From Actinomycetes bacterium (GTDB lineage Bacteria; Actinomycetota; Actinomycetes; Actinomycetales; Actinomycetaceae): DNA of 24,117 nucleotides. The notes beneath the pieces are model-generated. The model was not told where the DNA came from. It made no database searches and saw only the letters and a list, made by a program, of their open reading frames with translations. The stretch spans positions 1 through 24,117 of the forward strand of contig JAEZVQ010000127.1 of assembly GCA_023420745.1 (NCBI GenBank), written 5' to 3'. The position numbers and the translations under genes were made by a program. How positions within the stretch are numbered: the stretch's first letter is position 1; the number at the start of each line of letters is the position of its first letter. This document shows positions 1-9,143 of this stretch, in pieces.

Positions 1-93
1 GTCTCGCTGTTTGCTCAGGAACTGGGAACCGCGCAAAAGGTGTCGCTCAAACGCCTCTACCAGGTCATCGACGATCTTGAAACACGGCGGTGA
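1..93 (+). CDS. C-terminal end of an unidentified protein (partial)
   Basis: The reading frame is open from the first base of the window and ends at a TGA at 91-93. This leaves 30 C-terminal residues, ending in a charged, helix-like segment (KRLYQVIDDLETRR). I do not recognise the family from so short a tail. The frame is supported by the strong hairpin that begins at the last codons and looks like this gene's own terminator. No function can be assigned; the sequence left of the window is needed. Confidence 0.6.
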   Translation, partial: VSLFAQELGTAQKVSLKRLYQVIDDLETRR

Positions 94-131
94 CGCACCC
101 TCGTCGTGACATCAGGGTGCGCCACCGCCGT
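84..131 (+). terminator. Long GC-rich hairpin terminator overlapping a stop codon
   Basis: An 18-bp stem with one internal mismatch is formed by 84-101 and 114-131, closing a 12-nt loop. The left arm contains the TGA of the upstream gene. The 3' side is followed by TTAAG rather than a long T-run, as is common for actinobacterial terminators. It probably ends transcription of the partial gene and may also stop the convergent gene at 179-430. Confidence 0.75.
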
Positions 132-178
132 TAAGTTCGCGAATCGACAGATGATTCGCATTCACCTCATCGAGGTGG

Positions 179-430
179 TTACTTCTTGTTGGTGAATCCG
201 AGGTAGACCGAGATCAGACCCATCGCAATGATGATCGACACGATCCACGCAATGATGCCGTTGGAGTTGTGGAGGACCGCTCCGGTGATTGAACCACCGA
301 TGCCCGCGCCGAGTGCGCCGAGGATGATCGTCCACACGATGCCAATCGACTGCTCACCCTTCATGAACAGGCGTGCCAGGGCGCCGATAATCGCGCCGAC
401 AACGATGTAACCGAAAATGGAGTAACCCAT
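179..430 (-). CDS. GlsB/YeaQ/YmgE-family small membrane protein
   Basis: An 83-residue hydrophobic protein with three predicted membrane segments (about residues 4-22, 30-52 and 58-78) and a glycine-rich core (GALGAGIGGSITGA, about 38-51). Size and pattern match the GlsB/YeaQ/YmgE ('transglycosylase-associated') family of stress-linked membrane proteins, whose biochemical role is unknown. I chose the ATG at 430 because AGGAGAG lies 7 nt upstream; a longer frame from 475 has no such site and lacks family-like sequence. The gene is monocistronic, convergent with the partial gene at 1-93, and its 5' side faces the phosphoribosyltransferase gene. Confidence 0.85.
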   Translation of the reverse strand: MGYSIFGYIVVGAIIGALARLFMKGEQSIGIVWTIILGALGAGIGGSITGAVLHNSNGIIAWIVSIIIAMGLISVYLGFTNKK

Positions 431-601
431 GATCGCTCTCCTTACTGTGATGAACTTCTTTGAGGAGTGACACATTCGCCCGAGGGATCAGGGCGCATGC
501 AGTCACTGCCATCATGTCATGCGCTCGTTAGACGCTCTCACCCGCAGTTTCGTCACGCTCACCGCACTATGAACTACATCACTTCGCCGGCGGGGGTGGA
601 A

Positions 602-630
602 TTATCGCTGTCTCACCGGTGTTCTAGACT
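602..630 (+). promoter_or_regulatory. Candidate promoter for the phosphoribosyltransferase gene
   Basis: TTATCG (602-607) and TAGACT (625-630) are separated by 17 bp. The -10 fits the TAnnnT pattern; the -35 is weak. It would give a 5' leader of roughly 36 nt before the GTG at 673. The rest of the 242-bp gap 431-672 shows only a 7-bp inverted repeat at 493-524. Confidence 0.4.
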
Positions 631-672
631 GGAATCCTCCACCACACCATCAATGGGAAAGGGGTCAGGATC

Positions 673-1215
673 GTGGCATTCGATGACGGGGCGACGTCGA
701 CGAAAGCAGGGGAACGCGAGGTTCTCGACTGGCCGTCTTTCGGTACGGCGATGCGCGAACTCGCCCAGGAGATTGTCGATACCGGGTGGATGCCCGACCT
801 CATTGTTGCCGTAGCACGCGGCGGTCTGCTTCCTGCCGGCGCCATTTCCTACGCGATGGGAGTCAAGGCGATCGGGACGATGAATATCGAGTTCTACACC
901 GATATTGCCCAGACGCTGACCGAACCCGTGCTGTTGCCGCCGCTGATGGACGTGTCGGCACTGGAGGGGAAGAAAGTTCTCGTCGTCGACGATGTCGCAG
1001 ACTCGGGGAAGACGTTGAAGATGGTGATGGAGATGATTTCGGCTCACGGTCTCAGTCTTGACGGGTCGACGACGGTGCCGGTAGAGGCGAAATGTGCCGT
1101 GATTTACCGCAAGCCGCGTTCGGTGATCGACCCGGATTTCGTGTGGAAAAACACCGATTTGTGGATTAATTTCCCATGGTCGACACTGCCGCCGGTGTCG
1201 CCGTCTACGTGCTGA
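673..1215 (+). CDS. Gpt-like purine phosphoribosyltransferase
   Basis: A 180-residue type I phosphoribosyltransferase. The PRPP-binding loop VLVVDDVADSGKTLK lies at residues 102-116, and VAVARGGLLPA at 45-55 is the second conserved strand-loop. The C-terminal WINFPWS (164-170) resembles the xanthine/guanine PRTase (Gpt) tail. Such enzymes move phosphoribose from PRPP to a purine base in cytosolic salvage; xanthine or guanine is the likely substrate by similarity, not proven. The GTG start at 673 is preceded by AAAGGGG. The gene stands alone and is convergent with the 1246-2190 gene. The last ten residues are low-complexity and probably not catalytic. Confidence 0.85.
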   Translation: MAFDDGATSTKAGEREVLDWPSFGTAMRELAQEIVDTGWMPDLIVAVARGGLLPAGAISYAMGVKAIGTMNIEFYTDIAQTLTEPVLLPPLMDVSALEGKKVLVVDDVADSGKTLKMVMEMISAHGLSLDGSTTVPVEAKCAVIYRKPRSVIDPDFVWKNTDLWINFPWSTLPPVSPSTC

Positions 1216-1248
1216 TGACCACCCGTTGATCGCCGCGTGGAGTGGTCA
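1216..1248. terminator. Possible bidirectional terminator between convergent genes
   Basis: TGACCAC (1216-1222) pairs perfectly with GTGGTCA (1242-1248) across a 19-nt loop. It lies immediately after one stop codon and overlaps the other gene's stop. The stem is short and there is no T-run, so this is a weak call. Confidence 0.4.
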
Positions 1249-2190
1249 GTGTCGGTGGAACCACGCGTGATAGAGCCCGTAGAAGTTGAGGTTGCCCCAC
1301 GTGGAGCATTCGTCCTCTCCTCCGGCGAGTGCCGTCGGGTTCGGCTGGTAGGGCGTGTAGTTGTACAGCGCTGCGGTCGCCTCGTTATCGATCCACACTG
1401 ACGACGACCCGCACGCCGAATCCACGTTGTAGGCAATGTCGTTGTCCTGCCCTGCGCGATACCCATAGTTGTCGGGGTGGGCACGATACATCTGGAACTG
1501 GTGTGCCGCCGAGTACACCTGGGTGGCGAACCCCATGTACTGCTCGTCGCACTGCGCTCCCGGACCGTCGGGGCAACCGTAGCCCATGGCGATGGAGTAG
1601 CGGGTGGCGTGGAGATTATCGCCGGATGCGGTAATGAGTCCCTGTTCCTTTTGCAACATGGTGAGCAGGACAGCGGGGCTGATCCCACACGCGTATGACA
1701 CGTCGGTGATGATGGTGGCCGCGTCACTGTTGTCGCGCGCATCCACCGCGTGAGAACAGTACTCGTCGGCAGGAAATTCCGGGGTGTTTTCCCGGTAGTC
1801 TGCGATGCAGGGGGTGCCGTCCCCGGCGGGCACACATCCGGCATTCCAGGTAGCAAGGAATTGCCGAACCTCGTCGACGGTCATCGCACGTGCACTGTAA
1901 AACTCGTCATCGTCGATGAGGTGACCGGGAGTAAAACCGTCGAGGTTGAGTTCTGGCGTATGCGGTCCTTCAACGGTCGTTGACTCCTCCGGATCCACGT
2001 AGTCCACGCGCGCTTCCATTCCGGCGGTAGCAATGATGGCAATGAGGATCGCGCCGACGATGACACCACCGATGCCGAGAATCAACGCCAGTCCCATACG
2101 GTTGGCTCTCACGTTGGCGGTGCTATTGCCGCCGGGTCGACCGGTTGGGGCGTGTTTCCTCTGCGGTGTTCGCGGTGGTGTTCGCGTCAC
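1246..2190 (-). CDS. Membrane-anchored extracytoplasmic protein with a lysozyme-fold-like region
   Basis: A 314-residue protein with a basic, Arg/Pro-rich cytoplasmic N-terminus, one membrane helix (about residues 32-57) and a large outside domain. Residues 170-190 (SPAVLLTMLQKEQGLITASG) resemble the glutamate-bearing helix of lysozyme/transglycosylase-fold proteins annotated in many actinobacteria, with E182 the candidate acid. The outside region has eight cysteines (119, 128, 145, 168, 206, 214, 260, 295), an even number that suggests disulfides. The GTG at 2190 shares its last two bases with the TGA of the phosphatase gene (GTGA overlap) and has GGAG 9 nt upstream. A longer frame from 2250 would overlap that gene by 64 bp. 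Peptidoglycan cleavage is inferred. Confidence 0.75.
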   Translation of the reverse strand: MTRTPPRTPQRKHAPTGRPGGNSTANVRANRMGLALILGIGGVIVGAILIAIIATAGMEARVDYVDPEESTTVEGPHTPELNLDGFTPGHLIDDDEFYSARAMTVDEVRQFLATWNAGCVPAGDGTPCIADYRENTPEFPADEYCSHAVDARDNSDAATIITDVSYACGISPAVLLTMLQKEQGLITASGDNLHATRYSIAMGYGCPDGPGAQCDEQYMGFATQVYSAAHQFQMYRAHPDNYGYRAGQDNDIAYNVDSACGSSSVWIDNEATAALYNYTPYQPNPTALAGGEDECSTWGNLNFYGLYHAWFHRH

Positions 2191-2753
2191 GCGTCGTCTC
2201 TCCTCGCGGCTGCGTCGCGTCGCACGAAATCGACGATTGCCTCGGCGCAACGCTCCAGGGTGTCAAGGGTGGTCTCGAAATCGCTGGCATCGCCATACCA
2301 TGGGTCGTCAACGTCGAGTTCACGGCGACGCACCGTCGGATCGAGATCGGGTTCAAAACTGCGCCACATCATCAGTCGCGTGGTCTGCTGTGTCGCTGGA
2401 TTCTCGCCACATTCTCCCGGTGTCGCCGTGTCGAGTACGATCCTCGCCGTCTGCGCCCGCTGTTCGAGGCGCGAGTAGTGCGATGATGTCATGGCGAGGA
2501 CGAGGTCGGCTTCACGCAGTTCATCATCGCTCACCCGATGGGCGAAGTGGTTGCGATCGACTGAGTAACCTCGCCGAGCAAGTGCACGCTGGGCGCGGGC
2601 GTCAATACCGCGACCGTGCTCCTCATCAGACACCCCCGCCGACGTGGCACGAGCGTCAAGACCCGCGTCAGCAAACATCCGATTGAGAACGATCGCCCCC
2701 ATCGGCGAGCGACAAATATTCCCGGTGCAAATCGTCATCACGCGGTAAGTCAT
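2187..2753 (-). CDS. Low-molecular-weight protein-tyrosine phosphatase
   Basis: A 188-residue cytosolic enzyme. The N-terminal phosphate-binding loop CTGNICRS (residues 9-16) is the CX5R signature with nucleophile C9 and R15. DPWY (150-153) supplies the late general-acid aspartate, D150. It is longer than the usual 150-160 residues because of an insertion around 100-130 and a basic tail. Bacterial relatives dephosphorylate tyrosine kinases of envelope polysaccharide systems or arsenate; the substrate here is not shown. The gene is translationally coupled to the downstream envelope protein. There is no Shine-Dalgarno sequence; a -10 box sits 6 nt upstream, so the mRNA is probably leaderless. 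Confidence 0.92.
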   Translation of the reverse strand: MTYRVMTICTGNICRSPMGAIVLNRMFADAGLDARATSAGVSDEEHGRGIDARAQRALARRGYSVDRNHFAHRVSDDELREADLVLAMTSSHYSRLEQRAQTARIVLDTATPGECGENPATQQTTRLMMWRSFEPDLDPTVRRRELDVDDPWYGDASDFETTLDTLERCAEAIVDFVRRDAAARRDDA

Positions 2754-2759
2754 GCGGTC

Positions 2760-2765
2760 AATCTA
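2760..2765 (-). promoter_or_regulatory. -10 box for a leaderless phosphatase transcript
   Basis: TAGATT on the minus strand ends 6 nt before the ATG at 2753, so the expected start of transcription falls on or next to the A of the ATG. No good -35 is visible. The absence of a Shine-Dalgarno sequence supports this reading. Confidence 0.45.
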
Positions 2766-2857
2766 TCATCGCACCACCTCGCCACCCTATGCTGAAAGGG
2801 GTGTCACTGCTGAAGCTGTTGTCCCTGTCGGGTTTCACCCAGCGAGGAGAATCATCG

Positions 2858-3424
2858 ATGCCACATATCCACACCTCACCCGGCGACCATGACCTCACCG
2901 TATCGGCGTATGTTTTTCGCCGCACCCCACAAAACGGTGACTGGCTGGTGTTAGTTCAGCGCCACCGCCGCTACGACGTTCTGCTTCCCCCAGCCGGACA
3001 CGTCGAGGTCGCAGAAAACCCGTGGCACGCGATGCTGCGGGAATTACGCGAAGAAGTCGGATACCGACCTCACCAACTCCACGTGGCACAACCGTTTCCG
3101 CCACTCCCCGGAGAATTTGATGGGTTCGTGGCACTGCCCAGCCCCGCAGTGTCACACGCGCACTGCATTTCACCGACTCACATCCACGCTGACCTCACCT
3201 ATGTTTTCACCACCGATGAGGATCCGGTGGACGAACCAGCACCTGGCGAATCACGCGAACTGCAATGGATGACGGTTGATGAGTGGGGGCAGGCACCCGG
3301 CGCGGTTGACAACGCGGTGGCAATCGCGCGGCATGTCACCGCGCACGTGCTCGACCGGTGGACAGCCTACCCGGCCGGCGTTTTCCCGCAATCTTCCCCG
3401 TCATCGTCGACGTACCGGGAATAA
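2858..3424 (+). CDS. Nudix hydrolase
   Basis: A 188-residue protein with an exact Nudix box GX5EX7REUXEEXGU spanning GHVEVAE...RELREEVGY (about residues 48-70), which binds Mg2+ for hydrolysis of nucleoside-diphosphate-X substrates. The N-terminus and the middle are histidine-rich (MPHIH near the start, HAHC and HIHA after the box). The ATG at 2858 is preceded by GAGGAGA 8 nt upstream; an in-frame start at 2789 has no ribosome site and would add an unconserved stretch. A -10-like TATGCT lies at 2788-2793. The gene is divergent from the phosphatase gene and convergent with pheA. The substrate cannot be predicted. Confidence 0.9.
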   Translation: MPHIHTSPGDHDLTVSAYVFRRTPQNGDWLVLVQRHRRYDVLLPPAGHVEVAENPWHAMLRELREEVGYRPHQLHVAQPFPPLPGEFDGFVALPSPAVSHAHCISPTHIHADLTYVFTTDEDPVDEPAPGESRELQWMTVDEWGQAPGAVDNAVAIARHVTAHVLDRWTAYPAGVFPQSSPSSSTYRE

Positions 3425-3502
3425 TCGACGCCGCGGCGCACTTGTGAAACGCGCGATGCCACTGCAACGCGTCGCGTCCCTGGTGAAACTCTGTGGCGCG
3501 CA

Positions 3503-4348
3503 CTAGGCAAGATTCGAATCGCGAGCGCGATCGCGATACGGGTGCGCCGGATAGCAGCCGAGAACCGCGAGGTGCGACACGAAGAACTGGAGTTCTTCAA
3601 TGGCGAGCGTGACGTTGGGGTCGTGAATATGCCCGTCAATGTCGATGAGGAACTGGGAGGCTTGGAAACTACCGCCGAGCTGGTAGCTTTCGAGTTTCGT
3701 AATATTCACGCCATTAGTTGCGAATCCGCCGAGGCATTTGTAGAGCGCGGCAGGCACGTTTCTCACGCGGAACAGTAGCGTCGTGATGGCCGGGCGGCGC
3801 TCGGTAATCTGTTCTGCCGGGGACAGCAGGACGAAACGCGTGGCGTTCGTCGAGGAATCCTCAACGTGCGAGCGCAGCACCTGAAGCCCGTAGCGTTCCC
3901 CAGCCCCCGACGGCGCCAGTGCCGCGACCGTGGGGTCACCAAGTGTGGCCACCTCACGTGCCGCGCCCGCAGTGTCGGCACTGACGTGTCGACGCCAGGA
4001 TCGCCCGCGAAGCAGCCGGGTGCATTGACCAAAGGCGTGGACGTGGGAGCGCACCGTGGTGATGGTGTCCATGGTCGCGTCTTCGGTGGCGACGAGGTCG
4101 AAGTGGATCGGCAAAAAATGCTCGCCAATAATCGACAGCCCCGCGTCGGGGAGCAGCTGATGCGGGTCGGCTACCCGCCCGGCGGAGGAGTTCTCCACCG
4201 GGATCAACGCGAGGTCAGCGGTACGCGAGTGCACCGCGTCGAAGGTCGCAGCAAACGACTCGCACGACACCACAGTCGCCCCGGGCAGCATCTGCTGCAC
4301 CGCCATGTCGGAGTTTGATCCGACCTCTCCTTGTACAGCGACGCGCAC
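3503..4348 (-). CDS. pheA: Prephenate dehydratase
   Basis: A 281-residue monofunctional enzyme turning prephenate into phenylpyruvate in phenylalanine synthesis. The catalytic domain (about 1-180) shows MRVAVQGEVGSNS at the start, IPVENSSAGRV (49-59) and the catalytic TRF (170-172). A C-terminal ACT domain (188-265) should bind phenylalanine. Its motif is KLESYQ (218-223) instead of the classical ESRP. Together with RVADPHQLLP (58-67) this resembles the alphaproteobacterial/plant-like subgroup rather than the form I associate with corynebacteria and mycobacteria. The GTG at 4348 fits AGAGGA 8 nt upstream; another GTG at 4354 is too close to it. It starts 13 nt after nrdF, so the two are co-transcribed. 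Confidence 0.93.
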   Translation of the reverse strand: MRVAVQGEVGSNSDMAVQQMLPGATVVSCESFAATFDAVHSRTADLALIPVENSSAGRVADPHQLLPDAGLSIIGEHFLPIHFDLVATEDATMDTITTVRSHVHAFGQCTRLLRGRSWRRHVSADTAGAAREVATLGDPTVAALAPSGAGERYGLQVLRSHVEDSSTNATRFVLLSPAEQITERRPAITTLLFRVRNVPAALYKCLGGFATNGVNITKLESYQLGGSFQASQFLIDIDGHIHDPNVTLAIEELQFFVSHLAVLGCYPAHPYRDRARDSNLA

Positions 4349-4361
4349 CGACACAGTCCTC

Positions 4362-5850
<1,489 letters not shown>

Positions 5851-5877
5851 CAATCCCACTTCCCTTCGATGGAGATG

Positions 5878-7098
5878 TTACTTGCCGACGGCACCGGTGA
5901 CCCCGGTGCGGTGAGGATCAAACAGCGTAACGCCCGACGATGCCGCGCCAATCGCCACATAGCGTCGAGTCGTCACCCCGGACAGTTCAGCAACAGTGCG
6001 CACGAGGTCGTTGACTCGTCGCACCGTCATTGTCGGTTCCACGCCGACGAGAGGACCGTTCGCTGTCGTCGCTCCGATGAGAATCGACACCGGGTCATCA
6101 ACGGGCACCACCACGGGCGACGAATTTGCCACGAGGGCACGAAGTGACGCCGCATCTAGCGCCATCGTTTCCGGCTTCTGCCCCTTCAACACGCTCTTTT
6201 TCCGCCCAGCACTCAACGCATCAGCCGTAGTCTTTGGCATATCTCCGACGAGAGTAACGAATTCCGGCGCAATCGCATCAATCACCGTCTTCGCTTCCGC
6301 GCTCGACCCCTCGTCAACGAGGAGCACAACCCCGTCATCGATCGACCCGGCAATTGCCGATGCCATCAGCGTTTGCACAGTGGGCGTGCGCACCTGGGAC
6401 GAAGTTGCCACCTGCGTGTGTGCCCCACTGGAAGCCGCACCGGAAGCGGATTTTTCTCCCGGTTTCTCCCAGCGCACAGCAACCGCATACACCGTGCGCA
6501 CCGGATGTTCAGCGTCGGTCAGCCCAGAAACTACCGTTCGCGACACGACGAGAGGGTCGGTCGAATCAATACGCTGGGTGGTGACGTCAACTGCCTTGAC
6601 ACCCTTCTTAGTCTTTGTCGAGGCAACAGCGGCGTCACGCGCGGCGGTGACCGCGTTGTCGCTCACCTTCGTCACGTCCCCAATAGCGACGATTCGCTGC
6701 GGATGAAGGCGAGCAATTTCGAGGATCGTATTCTCCGGTAGCGTCCCATTTTCTGAGGTGTAAAGCACCGGACCGCCGAGTGTAGTAGCACCCACCGACG
6801 TCAGTGCGGCAAAAACTGCGGTGTTACCCGGATTGACGAGGTACACGGTATGAGCGGTGGTTGCCCATGAACGCCGTGACGCATCAACCGAAGCTGCCTG
6901 GGCTGTGGAGTCGTAGCGAATAATGTTCATGTCGTCGACGACGAGTAATGGCGTGACCTCGGTGTGAATACGGTCGGATGACACAGTCACCGAGTCCGCG
7001 AACGCGGCTCCCGTCGTCATTGGCAGGGCAAGTGCGCACACGACAGCACACGCGCTGAGGCGCGCGCCCGTGCGACAAAAATGAGCCAGTGTGAACAT
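5878..7098 (-). CDS. Secreted protein with cell-wall-binding-repeat-2-like segments
   Basis: A 406-residue exported protein. A Sec signal peptide ends at AFA-DS (about residue 35). Residues about 84-150 have the alternating pattern of cell wall binding repeat 2: a VYLVNPGNTAVFAAL strand-helix, then GGPVLYTSENGTLP, then HPQRIVAIGDVTKVS. Weaker copies seem to lie near 240-300 and 335-390. That repeat family is linked to anchoring on anionic wall polymers; here the degenerate repeats form nearly the whole protein, with no separate enzymatic domain. There is no Shine-Dalgarno sequence; a CATAAT box 8 nt upstream suggests a leaderless mRNA starting at the ATG at 7098 (or the adjacent GTG at 7101). 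First gene of the likely nrdF-pheA transcript. Confidence 0.75.
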   Translation of the reverse strand: MFTLAHFCRTGARLSACAVVCALALPMTTGAAFADSVTVSSDRIHTEVTPLLVVDDMNIIRYDSTAQAASVDASRRSWATTAHTVYLVNPGNTAVFAALTSVGATTLGGPVLYTSENGTLPENTILEIARLHPQRIVAIGDVTKVSDNAVTAARDAAVASTKTKKGVKAVDVTTQRIDSTDPLVVSRTVVSGLTDAEHPVRTVYAVAVRWEKPGEKSASGAASSGAHTQVATSSQVRTPTVQTLMASAIAGSIDDGVVLLVDEGSSAEAKTVIDAIAPEFVTLVGDMPKTTADALSAGRKKSVLKGQKPETMALDAASLRALVANSSPVVVPVDDPVSILIGATTANGPLVGVEPTMTVRRVNDLVRTVAELSGVTTRRYVAIGAASSGVTLFDPHRTGVTGAVGK

Positions 7099-7106
7099 CA
7101 CTGTCC

Positions 7107-7136
7107 ATTATGCGCCGCCGAGCGCGAGCACACCAA
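7107..7136 (-). promoter_or_regulatory. Promoter of the envelope protein-nrdF-pheA block
   Basis: On the minus strand, TTGGTG (7136-7131) and CATAAT (7112-7107) are 18 bp apart. The -10 ends 8 nt before the ATG at 7098, giving a leaderless or near-leaderless mRNA. This is the only convincing promoter I see for the four genes down to 3503. Confidence 0.5.
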
Positions 7137-7193
7137 CAATTGAGCTCAAATCACATCCTCGTGACGCAATCTGTCAAGCGACACGCGGGGGTG

Positions 7194-9065
7194 TTACCGT
7201 GGCGTATTCCAATCGTCACGTTTGAGATCCTCAGCTCGGTGTTCTTCGAAGAACGGTGAACGTTTATTGAGTTCTTCTTGAACGTGACCGATGCCGTAGC
7301 GTTCAAGTAGCGTTGGCGTCCCCGAGTACAGGTTTGTCCCTAGCCCAAGTCGATCCCCCTCAATCGTCGCCCCAATCGAAGCGAGGATGGTCGGGAAGTA
7401 GTCGAAGGGCGCGTAGTCACGGTTGTGGGTGCATTCGGGACCGGGGTCAGGCTGCGCACCGTTGACGAAAACGTTGACGATGGTGCGTTCGTAAGCGGGA
7501 TCCCACCCGTCAACGAAGGTCGTATCCATGGTGCGATGGTCACCGGTGAGGATAATCGTCGTGTCCTTGTACCACGGTTGCTGTTGGATCCACCGCACCA
7601 GCGCGACGGTTTGTTTCTGCGAGTAATGGATGACGTTGGCGTACTGCTGCCCGTAGGGGCGTTCGGTCATCTTCGGTGACACGTAGCCGCCGGGCGCGTG
7701 CGTGTCCGCGTTTTCCAAAATGAAGTAAAACGGCTGGTCGGCGTTGCCGAGCTTCGTCAGCTCGTCTTTGGCATATTCGTAGAGTTTGTCATCCTCGATA
7801 CCCCACCACACGTGATAGTTCGGGGGAACGAGCCCACGTTCTTTGGCGGTGGTGATGTCGAAGACGTCGAAGTTGCCGTGCTGACGGTAGTAGGCGCCGA
7901 GATCATGCCACGACGAATCCGAACCGACCATAAACTCGTTGTGGTAACCCTCTGCTTCAAGGATGTCACCGATGGTGGTGAAGTCCGGATAGGAGATGGT
8001 TCCAATAGGTGAGTGCCGGAATAGCGGGAGCATGGGGACACCGGCGTGGAAGTTCAACATCCCGGCCACTGAATGATTTGCCCCCACGGTCTGGTGCGGT
8101 CCTCCGAAGTGATCCGTGTGAGAAAACGACACGTTTTCGCGAGTCAACTGCGCAAGGTCGGGCATCAGGTCGCTTGACTGGTAGCCACCCTCGTCGGTGG
8201 AGTAGTACGAGTTCTCCATCGATTCGAGGTAGATGTGGATGAGGTTGCGTTTCTTCTCCGGGAACTTCACCACGCTGGGGCTGGGAGCCACGTAGTTGTC
8301 TTCGATAAACGTCGACGTTTCAAAGGCACGCGCCACGATTTGAGCGACGGGGATCTTGTACATCCCGTAGCCGAGTGAGGCGACGAGGAGCACAGCCATG
8401 ACAGCGGCGATGCAATGTTTCGCTCGACGCCTGGTGAAAGCGGGGCGCAGCTGGTGCGCCACGGTAAACCAGTCGAGAACGAGGATGCTTCCTGACAGTA
8501 CCGCACCGACGCCGGCAATGATCGGGTAGATCATGCGGTTGATGGTGCCGTCGATCATCATTGGTGTGGCACCGGGGTTTTGCATCTGGAGGAAGAACAG
8601 CACCTGGTCGGCTTCGAGAGCGCCGAAAAGTGAGCCAATGTAGCGCACGCCGTGGACGATGACACCGATGAGCACCGCGGCGCCGATAAGAAACGCAATG
8701 GAGAGGATGCGCAGCGTCCAGATCCGCCACGCGGGTCGCTGCTGCTGCCGCTTTTCAGGCTCAATTTCGGCATACGCCTGCGCGAGCGTGAGGTGGGCAC
8801 GAGCGGACAGAAAACCCGTGATCGCCGCAATAACGAGCATGGTTACGACCATGATGGCAATAACGGCGCCAATCACCGCCGGATTGACAGTGAGGGAATA
8901 GACCACCGTGTCGGGCGCGAATACTGCATAGCCGAGGACGGCAACACAGGAAGCGAAAATACCGGCCGCAGCACAGTGACGAATCCTCGCTACACCGCTG
9001 CGTGTCACCACAGCGGTGAGGATCCCAACCGCAACGATAACAATCTGAACAGCGAGTACAGTCAC
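7194..9065 (-). CDS. OpgB/LTA-synthase-like membrane phosphoglycerol transferase (sulfatase fold)
   Basis: A 623-residue protein with about six N-terminal membrane helices (first at 2-20, last near 218-236) and an outside alkaline-phosphatase-superfamily domain from about 270. Metal and catalytic motifs: E281 (IYLESMENSY), candidate nucleophile S332 (NHSVAGM), H456 (ADTHAPGGYVS) and D509-H510 (TGDHRTM). The motif order and the late LGLGTNLYSG match OpgB (phosphoglycerol transferase I) more closely than classical LtaS. OpgB has threonine in the nucleophile position (DYTIAGM); here it is serine. Such enzymes move glycerol-phosphate from phosphatidylglycerol to glycans or lipid anchors; the acceptor is unknown. 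The GTG start at 9065 has no Shine-Dalgarno sequence and lies 8 nt after a TATGAT box. Confidence 0.85.
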   Translation of the reverse strand: MTVLAVQIVIVAVGILTAVVTRSGVARIRHCAAAGIFASCVAVLGYAVFAPDTVVYSLTVNPAVIGAVIAIMVVTMLVIAAITGFLSARAHLTLAQAYAEIEPEKRQQQRPAWRIWTLRILSIAFLIGAAVLIGVIVHGVRYIGSLFGALEADQVLFFLQMQNPGATPMMIDGTINRMIYPIIAGVGAVLSGSILVLDWFTVAHQLRPAFTRRRAKHCIAAVMAVLLVASLGYGMYKIPVAQIVARAFETSTFIEDNYVAPSPSVVKFPEKKRNLIHIYLESMENSYYSTDEGGYQSSDLMPDLAQLTRENVSFSHTDHFGGPHQTVGANHSVAGMLNFHAGVPMLPLFRHSPIGTISYPDFTTIGDILEAEGYHNEFMVGSDSSWHDLGAYYRQHGNFDVFDITTAKERGLVPPNYHVWWGIEDDKLYEYAKDELTKLGNADQPFYFILENADTHAPGGYVSPKMTERPYGQQYANVIHYSQKQTVALVRWIQQQPWYKDTTIILTGDHRTMDTTFVDGWDPAYERTIVNVFVNGAQPDPGPECTHNRDYAPFDYFPTILASIGATIEGDRLGLGTNLYSGTPTLLERYGIGHVQEELNKRSPFFEEHRAEDLKRDDWNTPR

Positions 9066-9073
9066 GGCACCGG

Positions 9074-9097
9074 ATCATACAACGCTCAACTGAGCGT
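9074..9097 (-). promoter_or_regulatory. -10 box and adjoining palindrome upstream of the phosphoglycerol-transferase-like gene
   Basis: TATGAT (9079-9074 on the minus strand) ends 8 nt before the GTG at 9065. Directly upstream lies a perfect 7-bp inverted repeat, ACGCTCA (9082-9088) and TGAGCGT (9091-9097), with a 2-bp centre. It occupies the spacer between -10 and -35, where a repressor would block RNA polymerase. It is too short in loop and stem to be a convincing terminator of the gene ending at 9144. Confidence 0.45.
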
Positions 9098-9143
9098 CAC
9101 CTTACTTTCCGCGCGAGTCGCGCGCAGACAACATAACAACGAA

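Noticed and set aside
493..524. 7-bp inverted repeat GCGCATG/CATGCGC upstream of the GlsB-like gene
   Set aside because: The stem is short with an 18-bp loop and no link to a promoter or stop codon; chance occurrence is plausible.
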